Positions 12,778 to 23,826 of a DNA stretch of 64,000 nucleotides are shown here, in pieces. A program made the translations under genes and the position numbers. How positions within the stretch are numbered: the first letter of the stretch is position 1; each line of letters starts with the position of its first letter. The notes beneath the pieces are model-generated. The model did no database searches, had not been told where the DNA came from, and worked only from the letters and a program-made list of their open reading frames with translations. This DNA comes from Stictocephala bisonia (taxonomy: Eukaryota; Arthropoda; Insecta; Hemiptera; Membracidae): assembly GCA_035578905.1 (NCBI GenBank), contig JAQJVL010000004.1, positions 6,507,175 to 6,571,174 on the forward strand, read 5' to 3'.

Positions 12778-12950
12778 TTTTATTCATTTTGTTTTATTAG
12801 CCTCCAGAACTGTTATATTATAGAAATAATACTGGTTAAATTACCTTTTTTCCTGTCAACAGTTCTTCAAACATAATCTGCTATGTACATTTCGAAGCAT
12901 AGAGCTTCATCATCAGGGTTTCCAAAAACGTCACTATTTTTTAGTGAAAT
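12778..12950 (-). mobile_element. 3' end fragment of a Penelope-like element
   Basis: A 173-bp insert interrupts a 102-bp monomer and is flanked by a 6-bp duplication TAGATA (12772-12777 and 12951-12956). Read on the minus strand it contains CCTGATGATGAAGC and GCTTCGAAATG and ends in AATAAA-rich sequence. The CTGATGA-hairpin-GAAA arrangement is characteristic of Penelope-like element ends. It is strongly 5'-truncated and has no coding sequence. Confidence 0.6.
12885..12918 (-). ncRNA. Hammerhead-ribozyme-like motif
   Basis: On the minus strand: CTGATGA (12916-12910), one extra T, stem GAAGC (12908-12904), 5-nt loop, stem GCTTC (12898-12894), then GAAA (12893-12890). This is the order of the hammerhead core around helix II, apart from the extra base. 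Helices I and III and a cleavage triplet are not clear by eye, so it may be a degenerate ribozyme. Penelope-like elements are known to carry such motifs. Confidence 0.4.
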
Positions 12951-13067
12951 TAGATACTTGTATTTTCAGTATGTATACGTGAAATTCTCTAAGGTTATAT
13001 AGCTCTCCTACTGCGAATTCTGTTTAACCTCACTTCAGATTTACGGGAGAGTAGGTACTTGTATCTT

Positions 13068-13523
13068 TAATAATAATAATAGATAGCTTTATTTTTCTCG
13101 GAAAAGGATACGAACAGACATACACATTAGATTCTCATATAAATATAAAATACAAAAGTAAATAGACCCTGATAAAACAGTCCAAAAACAATAAAATTTA
13201 TACACTTACCAGGTCTGACCTTCACGAATAATATAAAACACAGAGAACAAATAGATAAAAACAAAGCAGAAATCTCCAAGGCAAAGCCTGTTTGGATTTT
13301 TTTTTTTTTTTTTTTATCCCTAACTCTTCTATAAGCGTATTACGATACAATACAACATAAAAATAATAGTGACACTCCCTAATTTTATTTTTAAACTAAA
13401 CTGTACAATACATAAAAATAAATTATTTGTTTCTGGTAAAACAAATATGTATACAGTGAGCGTAACCACAGAACTGCCTGAAAATAGCAATTTCATATAT
13501 ACACTTTTCAAAGTAGTTATAAT
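13068..13523 (-). mobile_element. Retroelement 3' fragment with TAA-repeat tail
   Basis: An insert of about 456 bp lies inside one 102-bp monomer, between GTATCTT and GCATCTTCAG. Its left edge (TAATAATAATAATAGATAGC, then TTTATTTTTCTCGG) read on the minus strand is AATAAAGCTATC followed by a TTA repeat, as at LINE 3' ends with simple-repeat tails. A run of about 18 T lies near 13299-13316. No reverse transcriptase sequence is visible, so the family is unknown. Confidence 0.45.
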
Positions 13524-14558
13524 TGCATCTTCAGTATGTATACTTGAAATTCTCTAAGGTTATATAGCTCTCCTTCAGCGATTCTCTGTTTAACCTCATT
13601 TCAGAGTTATGGGAGAGTAGGTACTTGTATTTTCAGTATGTATACGTGAAATTCTCTAAGGTTATATAGCTCTCCTACAGCGATACTCTGTTTAACTTTA
13701 CTTCAGAATTACGGGAGAGTAGGTACTTGTATCTTTAGTATGTATACCTAAAATTGTCTAAGGTTATATAGCTCTCCTACAGCGATACTCTGTTTAACCT
13801 CACTTCAGAGTTACGGGAGAGTTGGTACTTGTATCTTCAGTATGTATACCTGAAATTGTCTAAGGTTATATAGCTCTCCTACAGCGATACTCTGTTTAAC
13901 CTCACTTCAGAGTTACGGGAGAGTAGGTACTTGTAGCTTCAGTATTGTACCGGGTCTTTGACCGGTACATTTCGGTTTTTTTTTTTCTCGTTGTCTGCCA
14001 GGCTGCCTGAGATCGCTCACGCTCTGCGTTCCGCGTACTTTGGTGGCCGTTGGCCCGGTTCCGTTAAGTTCCGTGTTCCAGAAGCTTCGGTCCGCTTGGC
14101 CAGCCTTCTAGATGGTTCGAGCTGTTCAGTGGGGCTGCGGAGGTTAGTCTTGTGCTGTCTGCCGATCAACTATGCGTGGCTGAGAGACACTGTAACTCCA
14201 GGGTCCTCGAGTGGGACGTTCAGCCCTCGGCCTGCCGTCCGGGGATTGCCGACCTTCTGCACTGCTAGCCTGGCCTGAGGACCATGGTGGAGTCTGGAGT
14301 CGCCAGCTACCCGCTCTACATCTGTGGTGGTAGAAGTCTTCTGTCCTCAGGTCAGTGCGTTCTATGTAGTTTCCCGGCGGCTGAGCTGAGGGGTTTTGGT
14401 GATATTAAAAGAAAAAAAAAAAAGAAATAAAAAGAAAAAAGCATGAAATATAAAAGAAGAAAAAAAATGTTTATGGAACTGTATGTGGCCTAGGCCTAAC
14501 TTTTGACAGAGTGATAACAGTGTATGAAACAGCCATGGGGACATTGCCAGAGCTATAC

Positions 14559-15060
14559 ATATTTAAAATTTAAAAAAAAAAAAAGGAAAAGTTTATATTT
14601 ATTGTTATTTATTTAGTTAGTTTATTTGTTATGGTTAATCTTTACGTAGTTTATTTTTGTTATAGTTTTTAAATTTTATATTGGTTAGGTCCCCATTGTT
14701 AAACCATGTTGTTATTTATTTATATGTTTAGGCCTAGTTGTTATTTATTTTTTCGTTGTTAATTGTATTATTGATGTCAGGGGATAATAGAACGGTACCG
14801 TGTTAGATTTTCTTTTAAATTATTTAATTTTTAAACTTTCACCAAAAGGGGATTATTGTTCTTTGCTTAACTTTCAATTCGGAGCTGCCCAGGGATGCCG
14901 GCTTACTCCCTGGCCTCGGTGGAATCAAGGGATATGTGGGCTAAATTGCCGGTTTAATTGTTGTTTTCCAGACGTTTTCTAAATTTTCACTTTTATTTGG
15001 GGTTATCTAAATTTGTTTCTAAGTTTGTCACCTCTTAAATTTTGTTAATAAATTTTCCTT
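14559..15060. repeat. 500-bp direct repeat, copy A
   Basis: Nearly identical to the copy at 15407-15906. I saw one substitution (G at 14951 versus A at 15797) plus a difference in the A-run near the start. It ends in TTAATAAATTTTCCTT, which contains a poly(A) signal. Confidence 0.92.
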
Positions 15061-15406
15061 ACGTTTTGGGAGTCTCAGGCCCAACTGCAGATAGGCCATA
15101 CAAAAATTGATTGTTAAATTTTGGTATTTGTGGAGTTTGTTGTTTCTGTAGTTTATGTGTTGTATCTTGTTATTTTAGTGTTTATGGTTATTGATTTAAT
15201 TGCAGATTTTATATTGTGGCCTTCTGCCTGCCAAGTTTTGCTTATTTGTTGATTTTTTGGTAATAAACTAGTTTTGCTCAGCTGCCGAGTTTTATTTTGG
15301 ACCCTCCAACTGCCACCCGTGATCCCATCGCTCGACTTGTTTTGAGCCATCCCCCGGTTGGCACGCTTTCCAGCTTTGGTGGGGGATGGGTCTCAATTGC
15401 CTATAT

Positions 15407-15906
15407 ATATTTAAAATTAAAAAAAAAAAAGGAAAAGTTTATATTTATTGTTATTTATTTAGTTAGTTTATTTGTTATGGTTAATCTTTACGTAGTTTAT
15501 TTTTGTTATAGTTTTTAAATTTTATATTGGTTAGGTCCCCATTGTTAAACCATGTTGTTATTTATTTATATGTTTAGGCCTAGTTGTTATTTATTTTTTC
15601 GTTGTTAATTGTATTATTGATGTCAGGGGATAATAGAACGGTACCGTGTTAGATTTTCTTTTAAATTATTTAATTTTTAAACTTTCACCAAAAGGGGATT
15701 ATTGTTCTTTGCTTAACTTTCAATTCGGAGCTGCCCAGGGATGCCGGCTTACTCCCTGGCCTCGGTGGAATCAAGGGATATGTGGGCTAAATTGCCAGTT
15801 TAATTGTTGTTTTCCAGACGTTTTCTAAATTTTCACTTTTATTTGGGGTTATCTAAATTTGTTTCTAAGTTTGTCACCTCTTAAATTTTGTTAATAAATT
15901 TTCCTT
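15407..15906. repeat. 500-bp direct repeat, copy B
   Basis: Partner of copy A. A purine-rich stretch GGTGGGGGATGGG lies about 20 bp before it, in the place where an LTR element would have its polypurine tract, but the repeat does not show clean TG...CA ends. Near-identity means recent origin or gene conversion. Confidence 0.92.
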
Positions 15907-15950
15907 TTGTTTTGCGAGATGGCCTATCTGCAGAATGTTGCGCTCCTAAA

Positions 15951-16345
15951 TTCAGAATGTATACCTGAAATTCTCTAAGGTTATATAGTTCTCCTACAGC
16001 GATACTCTGTTTAATCTCACTTCAGTGTTACGGGTGGGTATGTTTTCAGTGTATATACTCCAAATACACTGAGGGTTTTGGAGGCATTTGATAATACTTC
16101 AAATGCAAATAATACGTAATGGTATTACTCAATTAAACGTAATTTATTTACCACAACATATCTATTCTGGTGTGATGATCTGTTTAATGTAGCCTCAGTG
16201 TCAGGGTTGGGTAAATCAGCAGTATATATACTTTAAATAAACTAGGTTGGCGGTTGCATAGTTTCCTGATGTGATTACCTATTCATTGTTGCTTCAGTGA
16301 GAATGGTGGGAGTACATTCATTGTATATACCACAAAGGCACTAAG
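15951..16345. repeat. 102-bp minisatellite, right remnant
   Basis: One recognisable monomer (15951-16060) follows the 2-kb insertion. After it come more diverged units in which CTGTTTAAT and a CTTCAGTG-like block recur at wider spacing. This shows that the insertion split an existing array. Confidence 0.75.
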
Positions 16346-16440
16346 GTTGTATAATTATCCTTAATATTGTATAACTATCCTTAATATTGTATAACTATCC
16401 TTAATATTGTATAAATATCCTTAAGGTTGTATAACTAATG
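16346..16440. repeat. 20-bp tandem repeat
   Basis: ATTGTATAACTATCCTTAAT repeated about four times with small changes at both edges. Confidence 0.9.
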
Positions 16441-18009
16441 TTATTTATCTCTTCAACAAGACTTCAGCGTTAAGGGTGGGTGTTTTGAGTATATTTGCTT
16501 TGAAACCACTTAGTTTGAATGGAATTAAACCTAAAGTATTAAGAATGATGTTTTTAAGTGACCATAATAACAATCCGCCTGGGCTGGTGTTTAAGGGTCT
16601 ATTAGTAGATGATACAAAAAAATTAAACCTTGATCTGTGGTTTAAATTATTAAAAATGAACAGAAAATAAATTTACATTGAGTTCATATAAGAGTATGAA
16701 AATCGGCACATGCGATTAAACTAAGATTTTGGTTTGATTAACTAAAAGATCAAAGGTTTCCACATAAAAATGTTGCTTTTCGAATTCATACAGAAGTGTT
16801 TCCGTCATATCAGTTTATTAGAAGTTAGGTTCCTTCTTTGTCTATCAGATATAATTGGCTGTCCTTTGTTTCTTCAGTGTGTGTGTGTGTGTGTGGGGGG
16901 GGGGGGCTGGAGTGGTCGTCGATCTGGGATTTATTCTCCACAAAATTGTTCTAATTTCAATAATAGTTTAAATGAAAACAACAAAACTGGCAAAACTAAA
17001 AAGCAATCAACATTGAGCATCGTATATAACAATTTTTATATTTTAAATCGGCAAACAAAATTGTTAAAGGACTACCAATGGGAGCTTTGTTTTTGCTTGA
17101 TTTTATATAAGTTAAAATTGTTCTTATGGAGAATAGATTTGTGCAACCTGGTATCCAGGCCTCCGCCCCCCCCCCCTTAAACTGTCTCTCGAAAATCCGT
17201 CTTAAGGAAGATATAACACAATAATCGACAATCTCTTGTATATTTAACCAATATCTTGACTGTTAAGGTAGGCGAAGGTCTTTTGGACCCTGATCCGCCT
17301 TTTCCTGTTCAAGACAGGAAGACCTACTTCATCCTCTGTGTGAAGGAATTATTAAAATTTTGTTAATACTAATAGCGTGTTGGTTCGCTTTTGAAATTTT
17401 AGTCCTTAAATGGTGATATGTGTTCCGGAGTCAAATGCAAAACTGAGGTTGAGGTCGAGGAAGGTGACTTTCTCCCAGACCGTGCTGTATATGGAGGATA
17501 TTCAAGGGGACGTGAGTCAGCGCTTTGTGTTTGGCGGCGTGGCGCTTAGCTAGAGCCTACCAGTAGACCTTGAACAAGGGAACTATTGGCGTACTGGGCA
17601 CTGTGATGGCGAACTTGTCCATTAAGTCATACGGTCTTACACCTTCCGTAATACGAGTATATATACAACATCTATAGCTTTGATAATAATGATGTGTATG
17701 TCTAAAGGCTCGCAGAGGCATTTATGTCTAAGATGTGATACGGCTATAAAAGTACAGAGGGGCGATTTAAGTGTATTTACTCATTGGTCATATTAATATC
17801 TATTTTCTATATGTATTTAATGCTCTATTTATTTTCATTTATTTATTTTCATTTTAAACATAACGTGTTGTAGTTTTTGTAACCGATCACAGCCTTAAAG
17901 AGATTTGTTCAATGATATTAGTTCACTATGTTTAATTTTCCTGCATGATTTAAACAAATATATAACATTGTTAATAAATGTTCACAAAATCACCAATAAA
18001 TAATACTTT
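16441..18009. other. Non-coding DNA with G/C homopolymers and a GC-richer island
   Basis: A GT run passes into a G-run near 16880-16907, and a C-run lies near 17163-17175. The open frame at 16770-17180 spans both and is not credible as a gene. A GC-richer island at about 17400-17660 contains a minus-strand stretch reading VTFLDLNLSF, faintly like retroelement polymerase, but flanked by stops. Confidence 0.4.
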
Positions 18010-18605
18010 TTTCGAGGCCTTTTGCCAGCAAAGCTGGCATCATCAGGCAACACAAATTTATATTTGGTTATAAACAAAACAATACAATAATTAATTTGGA
18101 AAACATATGTAAATAATTAAAAGAATTATAAAATTGTAAACATATGGTAAATTACTAATAATATATATTATATAGCCTATATTAGAGTGTATAATTTTGT
18201 ATAAAATGTGATGATAATAAACGAGAATTTTGAATAGGCCCACTTTCATTATTCATTAATGATGAATCACTTTTGTTAATAAAATAGGTTTCCCAGGCAT
18301 TTAAATGTTTTGAAGATGAAACTGATTTTATTATTTTTGAATTTTCTTTTGTGATGGCAACTGCTGATTTTTCTTCTCTATTAAATTTAATATGTGAATA
18401 ATGTTCTTTAAATCTTATTTTTAAATTTCTCTTAGTTTGTCCTATGTATTTTTCTTCACAATTGTCACAATTAATTTCATAAATTCCAGATAGATTTTAA
18501 TTTTTAATTTTGTCTTTAAATTATTTAATTTGTTTTTTAATTTGTTTACAGATTTGAACGAAGGAATTATGTTTGTATTTTTCTTGAAGGAATGTTGAAT
18601 GGTAT
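18010..18605 (-). mobile_element. Penelope-like element remnant (3' part)
   Basis: Minus strand, in order: the linker region between reverse transcriptase and endonuclease (about 18600-18491), a GIY-YIG endonuclease (about 18490-18182), then a 3' region ending in CCTGATGATGCCAGC, a hairpin and CTCGAAA. That order is the known layout of endonuclease-bearing Penelope-like elements. The reverse transcriptase itself is missing. An AT-rich stretch (about 18605-18710) separates it from the 78-bp array. Confidence 0.8.
18182..18600 (-). pseudogene. GIY-YIG endonuclease domain of a Penelope-like element
   Basis: The minus-strand frame from about 18490 to a stop at 18184-18182 contains SGIYEINCDNCEEKYIGQTK and then RFKEH. 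These are the GIY and YIG motifs, a CxxC pair and the conserved Arg/His helix of the Penelope type. Later come KSAVA and an ETYFINK block, so the domain end is present. The usual histidine-rich segment after AVA appears shortened. Upstream, in another frame, IIPSFKSVNKLKNKL matches the expected linker, so at least one frameshift separates the two. With no start codon and no polymerase, it is not functional. The family call rests on the motif set and is fairly secure. Confidence 0.82.
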
Positions 18606-18712
18606 AATATATAAGTATTTTATTATATATAAAATTATATAAAAAAAGTATAAAATATAAAAGTAAATATATAATAGTTATTTACTTGGGTGTACTTTAA
18701 ATTTATTAATTT

Positions 18713-19184
18713 TAGTAAATTTTAAGTATATTTAAATAATCGGGAGCCAAAACATGAATAGATTGTTATTTGCTCGTGTATAGTCACTTTTAGTAAATTT
18801 TAAGTATATTTAAACAAACGGGAACCAAAACATGAATAGATTGTTATTTGCTCGTGTATAGTCACTTTTAGTAAATTTTAAGTATATTTAAATAAACGGG
18901 AACCAAAACATGAATAGATTGTTATTTGCTTGTGTATAGTCACTTTTAGTAAATTTTAAGTATATTTAAATAAACGGGAACCAAAACATGAATAGATTGT
19001 TATTTGCTCGTGTATAGTCACTTTTAGTAAATTTTAAGTATATTTAAATAAACGGGAACCAAAACATGAATAGATTGTTATTTGCTCGTGTATAGTCACT
19101 TTTAGTAAATTTTAAGTATATTTAAATAAACGGGAACCAAAACATGAACAGATTGTTATTTGCTCGTGTATAGTCACTTTTATT
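18713..19184. repeat. 78-bp minisatellite
   Basis: About six copies. TAGTCACTTTTAG recurs at 18781, 18859 and 18937, giving 78 bp. Monomers include AACGGGAACCAAAACATGAA and TTGTTATTTGCTCGTG and differ at few positions. Confidence 0.95.
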
Positions 19185-20598
19185 CGCCAAAACGAAACGG
19201 AACGCAGTGAATTAGCCGGACTTGAAGGCTCACAATTTATTACGGTCGAATCTAACAGTAGGCCTACTTAAAGCCTCCCAGGAATGATTTTGAATCGTTT
19301 AAATTAGTTTAAAAATTATAATTGTGTTTGTAGCACTACACAATATTGAACGCTACGAGGAAGTGGGATTAAAAAATTTCTGTCATTTGGATTTAGACTT
19401 TAATTTATGTTTATTTACATATAATTCACAAATATGCAAGGTGATTCCTATGATGTGGGCACAACTTTTTGAAATGATACGAGACTCGTATTAGAATTTG
19501 AAACTCGTTTTAGACCTGAAAACAAGTAAAAAAGTCTTTATGAATATGTATCCTATCTCGCTTGATTTAGTGGCTGTTTTATGATTTTTTAAACTAAAAA
19601 ATGGTAGTCGGGTTAAACGAATTGTGGTTAAATTTAAAAACAAATATTAATGAAATATAGTTTTCTTTTATAACTCTATGTTAAATATTTAACATTAAAT
19701 AATATCAAAAACAGTTACTATAAAAAAAATTACGCGGAAACTTTTTTAAAAACAGTTTCATGTCAAATATATGAATTTGTTCATTCATAATAGTTGTCTT
19801 AAAAATAAAATAAAGTCTATTTAGTTGGTGGGTGTTTAGGTGTTCTCATAGGTGGATATTGTACTCCAAGACCCACCTATCATTACTTTGTTAGTGGCCA
19901 TAACATCATTAACAACTGATTGTTTTCAAGTGAATAGCTTGAAATGATCACCAATTTTCCTACATCATATTAATGATGAGGGAGAGGAGGGGTGATAGTA
20001 GAAAAAAACATTAAAAACGCAAAAAAACAGGATAGGAAAATAGCTGATCATTTCCAGCTATTAACATAAAACAGCTGTTGATGATTTTATAGCCAGTTTA
20101 ATTCCTTGCAAAAAATGGCATTTACTGGGATCTTGAACCACAGTGAGAACATCTTAACACCCAGCAATAAAATATGGCATAACCTTTGTATATTTAATCT
20201 AATTTTAATGAATAAAGTATAATTAAATTTGGATACAATTTTCCAAAATAAGTTATCCATGTATTTTTTTTTTTTAATTAAGAGTTTTTAAAGTTATTTA
20301 ATTTAGAAAATGATTAAATCCCGTCATTATTAAACAAATTATGATGTTTTATTAATATTTGTTTTAATTTTTAACCCTGATTATCTCAATCCTACATCCA
20401 AGTGTGAATTCATTCATTTGAAGAGTTTTTGAGCTATGAGCTTTTTTACTTTTAAAAACTACATCAGACAGGTGGCCAACTCTAAGGGAGATAGGTCCAT
20501 ATACACGTATAGACCTCGTGTAGTCATATGAAAGTGCCAAATCCTAATTAGGCCTATTTTAATACGTAATTTTTGTTTTTAAAACATATTCGGGACAT
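19185..20598. other. AT-rich non-coding DNA
   Basis: No gene recognised. A G/C-richer edge at 19185-19260 (contains GCCGGACTTGAAGGCTC) may be the end of an unrecognised repeat. Confidence 0.45.
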
Positions 20599-20857
20599 TT
20601 TCCGTTAATTCACCACCACTACTTTTTTTATCGCAGTTACGGTTAAGTTAGGTTTGCTTAATCCATAAAATGGTAAATCCAATGATTGACTTACCGCCAA
20701 ATGCACTCTCCGTGTGTAAGTTCTTGGAAAGTGATAAGATAAGGCCAGCGATATCGGATTCCTAGCAGATAAGTAATACCACAGTGGACGTAAAAATGAT
20801 TGGGGAATAGTTTTTAGAGTAATAGAATATTTATCAAGTGGTAGTGAATTAATGGGG
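20599..20857. mobile_element. MITE family A, copy 1
   Basis: Begins TTTCCGTTAATTCACCACCA and ends with the inverted AGTGGTAGTGAATTAATGG. The interior (GATAAGGCCAGCGATATCGG, TTGGGGAATAGTTTTTAGAG) matches a second copy at 60509-60805. The minus-strand frame at 20605-20880 lies within the MITE and is not a gene. Confidence 0.85.
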
Positions 20858-21530
20858 GGAGAGAGATGGTGGGAAAACATCCCATATCCGATTTAATGGT
20901 ACTTTGTTATAAGTTTTTGCTCTTTAAACTTAAACTTATTTACCTAAACCCTTACTAAATATACCTATAAAAAAATAATGGCAATAATGGTAATAATAAG
21001 TCTTTTCTACTTTTAAATAAAATAGTACAAATTATTAAAAAATATATTTGTAAGAAAAGATCCAAGAACCAATCAAGAAATGTCATAGAAACAACCCCTT
21101 CTTGGTACGTTCTAAGCGGATACCAACAAGTAAATTACAAATACATTTCCATGAACGAAAAAGGCAAATACGTTTTTAAATAACTGTGTAATTTATAAAT
21201 AGACGGAAAGAGTCTGCGAGTATTTTTATTTTTATTAAAACGTTTTTTGATTAGGTATTGTATATGTATAATTTGCTTTTCATGTCTATGAATAAATCTA
21301 CACTTAATCAGGCAAAACATGTTTTTATTACCAACCTTAACAAAATTATTAGGTTTCACTATTATTTGTCACTAACAAAATAAAGTAGCTGGAAAATTAT
21401 TGTTGATATAAATGATCAATAATAATCACGAAAGCTGTGGGAACACTGATCAAAAAATCAGATCTCCTACTAATATTTGACATAATGTTTACTATCCCGG
21501 TATAGTCATTCTACCAACCTCAGGATCCTG
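20858..21530. other. AT-rich non-coding DNA
   Basis: No gene seen. The minus-strand frame at 21135-21359 has no recognisable motif. Confidence 0.45.
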
Positions 21531-22886
21531 AGACTGATCTAACGAATCTCAGACCCGTCGAGACTGAGGCTGCTATCCAACGAACCTCAGTCCCGCTGAG
21601 CCAGAGGCTGCTATCCAACGGACCTCAGTATCGACGATCCTGAGGCTGCCATCCAACAAAACTCAGTCCCGACAAGTTAGAGGCTGCCATCCAACGAACC
21701 TCAGTCCCGACGAGCCAGAGGCTGCTATCCAACGGACCTCAGTCCTGACGATCATGAGACTGCCATCCGATATACCTCAGTCCCGACGAGCCAGATGCTG
21801 CCATCCAACGGACCTCCGTCCCGACGAGCCAGAGGCTGCTATCCAACGAACTTCAGTCCCGACGATTCTGAGGCTGCCATCCGACAAACCCCAGTCCCAA
21901 CGAGCCAGAGGCTACCATCCACGAACCTCAGTATCGACGAGCCAGATGCTACCATCCAACGGACCTCAGTCCCGACGATTCTGAGGCTGCCATCCGACAA
22001 ACCCCAGAACCGACGAGCCAGAGGCTACCATCCACGAACCTCAGTACCGACGATCCAGAGGCTGCTATCCAACGAACCTAATTCCTGACGAGCCAGATGC
22101 TGCCATCCGACGGACCTCAGTCCCGACGATCCTGAGGCTGTCATCCGACAAACCTCAGTCCCGACGAGCCAGATGCTGCCATCCAACGAACCTCATTCCT
22201 GACAAGCCAGGAGCTGCCATCCACGGACCTCAGTCCCGACGAGCCAGATGCTACCATCCAACGGACCTCAGTCCCGACGATTCTGAGGCTGCCATCCGAC
22301 AAACCCCAGAACCAACGAGCCAGAGGCTACCATCCACGAACCTCAGTACCGACGATCCAGAGGCTGCTATCCAACGAACCTAATTCCTGACGAGCCAGAT
22401 GCTGTCATCCGACAAACCTCAGTCCCGACGAGCCAGATGCTGCCATCCAACGAACCTCAGTCCCGACGATCCTGAGGCTACCATCCAACGAATCTCTATA
22501 AGGATAGCTTTTGTAAATACATCTCTATAAGGATAGATTTGGGTAAATACATTATTAAGTTAGTGTAACGTAACAGAGGCTACCATCCTCGAACCTCAGT
22601 CCCGACGAGCCAGATGCTACCATTACGGACCTCCGTCCCGACGATCCTGAGGCTACCATGCAACGAATCTCAATCCCGACGAGCCAGAGGCTACCATCCT
22701 CGAACCTCAGTCCCGACGAGCCAGATGCTGCCATCCAACGGACCTCCGTCCCGACGATCCTGAGGCTACCATCCAACGAATCTCAATCCCGACGAGCCAG
22801 AGGCTACCATACTCGAACCTCAGTCCCGACGAGCCAGATGCTGCCATCCAACGAACCACAGTCCCGACGATCCTGAGGCTACCATC
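21531..22886. repeat. 38-bp minisatellite, main part
   Basis: Monomers such as GCTGCTATCCAACGAACCTC plus AGTCCCGACGAGCCAGAG repeat every 37-38 bp (ATCCAAC at 21603 and 21641). There are roughly 33 copies with mosaic variants (GAGCCAGA or GATCCTGA; AACGAAC or AACGGAC). A short non-array piece at about 22491-22571 contains two copies of CTCTATAAGGATAG. Frames open through it (21754-22088, 22555-22916) are repeat artefacts. Confidence 0.93.
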
Positions 22887-23103
22887 ATTGATTTTATAAA
22901 CAAATAGATTTCTCATCCAATGTTAAATTTTGAGTCTCAAAATATCAGCTGTTTTTGTGGTCCATTGTGGAGCGCTAGTGTAGTCCCATGTAAATGTAAT
23001 GCAGTTTAAACCAGCTGTGGTTGCGGGCCACACTAACTAACAAAATTACTGCCACAAATATTCCTATTAGATGGTTTATCTATTGTATGTTTATATAATC
23101 AAT
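22887..23103. mobile_element. MITE family B, copy 1, inside the 38-bp array
   Basis: Ends are ATTGATTTTATAAACA on the left and ATTGATTATATAAACA on the reverse strand at the right. Weaker inverted similarity extends to about 45 bp. GCTACCAT lies next to both ends (with one intervening base on the left), consistent with a 7-8-bp duplication, though the target is itself repetitive. The same element occurs at 43436-43641. Confidence 0.8.
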
Positions 23104-23435
23104 GCTACCATGCAACGAATCTCAATCCCGACGAGCCAGAGGCTACCATCCAACGGACCTCCGTCCCTACGATCCTGAGGCTACCATCCAACGAATCTCA
23201 ATCCCGACGAGCCAGAGGCTACCATCCTCGAACCTCAGTCCCGACGAGCCAGATGCTGCTATCCAACAATCTTCAGTCACGAAGATCCTGAGGCTGCCAT
23301 CCAACGTACCTCAGTCCCTACGATCCTAAGGCTGCTATTCAACCAACCTAAGTCCCCACAATTCTGAGGCTGTTATCCAACCAATCTCAGCCCCTACGAT
23401 CCTAAGGCTGCTATCCAACCAACCTAAGTCCCTTT
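23104..23435. repeat. 38-bp minisatellite, continuation
   Basis: The array resumes with GCTACCATGCAACGAATCTC and runs about eight more copies. The last copies are diverged (CCTACGATCCTAAGGCTGCT). Confidence 0.92.
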
Positions 23436-23826
23436 TACGGAAAATTAATACGTTGTTGTAATGCCTTGTCGGTGGGGTCAATCTTTTTGTCGATTCAAAA
23501 TTGATCTCTGATCCGAAGGAGCCACTTTTACTATAAGAACAGATTTCAAATTACAATTTTTAAAATAATTTCAACAGTTTTAATTAGTGTCCTAAAGTTT
23601 AAAACATCTTCTAAATTAAATTTAAAATATATGTTTTTGACTCTTAAATAGAATGCTAGTAGAAAATGGGCTATTAAATTGTTTTTTATCTGACAACATT
23701 TCAAAAATTATAAATTATTTGTTTCAATACTGTTTTTACATGAAGTAAGTACAGGTTTTAATGATATGATTTATTTTTTAAATTGTAAAAGCAGTGAACT
23801 TATTCGCCATGGAACATTTATTTGAA
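23436..23826. other. AT-rich spacer
   Basis: No gene or repeat recognised. Confidence 0.5.

Larger units (their letters stand above)
12545..13945. repeat. 102-bp minisatellite, interrupted by two insertions
   Basis: Monomers carry CAGTATGTATACGTGAAATT, TCTCTAAGGTTATATAGC, CTCTGTTTAACCTCACTTCA and GAGTTACGGGAGAGTAGG. The markers at 13634, 13736, 13838 and 13940 give a 102-bp period. Array segments are 12545-12777, 12951-13067 and 13524-13945, and the gaps are transposon fragments described separately. The oldest copies on the left are more divergent. Confidence 0.9.
13946..15950. mobile_element. Unclassified 2-kb insertion in the 102-bp array
   Basis: The array stops at CTTCAGTAT and resumes after 2005 bp at TTCAGAATGTATACC. 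TTCAGTAT (13938-13945) and TTCAGAAT (15951-15958) suggest an 8-bp target duplication with one mismatch. Inside are a GC-rich block (about 13990-14395), an A-rich tract (14405-14470) and two 500-bp direct repeats separated by about 346 bp. The left edge has a small inverted repeat (GTACCGG ... CCGGTAC). CTGCAGATAGGCCA near 15087 reappears inverted near 15920. No reverse transcriptase or transposase is visible. An LTR-like non-autonomous element, or another transposon with an internal tandem duplication, are the options I consider. Confidence 0.6.

Noticed and set aside
13958..14278. 106-codon frame in the GC-rich head of the 2-kb element
   Set aside because: It starts at TTG, has no recognisable domain, and lies inside a repeat-bearing insertion.
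16770..17180. 136-codon frame
   Set aside because: It runs through a GT/poly-G tract and a poly-C tract and has no known motif.
17400..17660. Possible retroelement polymerase fragment (VTFLDLNLSF on the minus strand)
   Set aside because: It is a short match with surrounding stops in all frames and no second motif in the right position.
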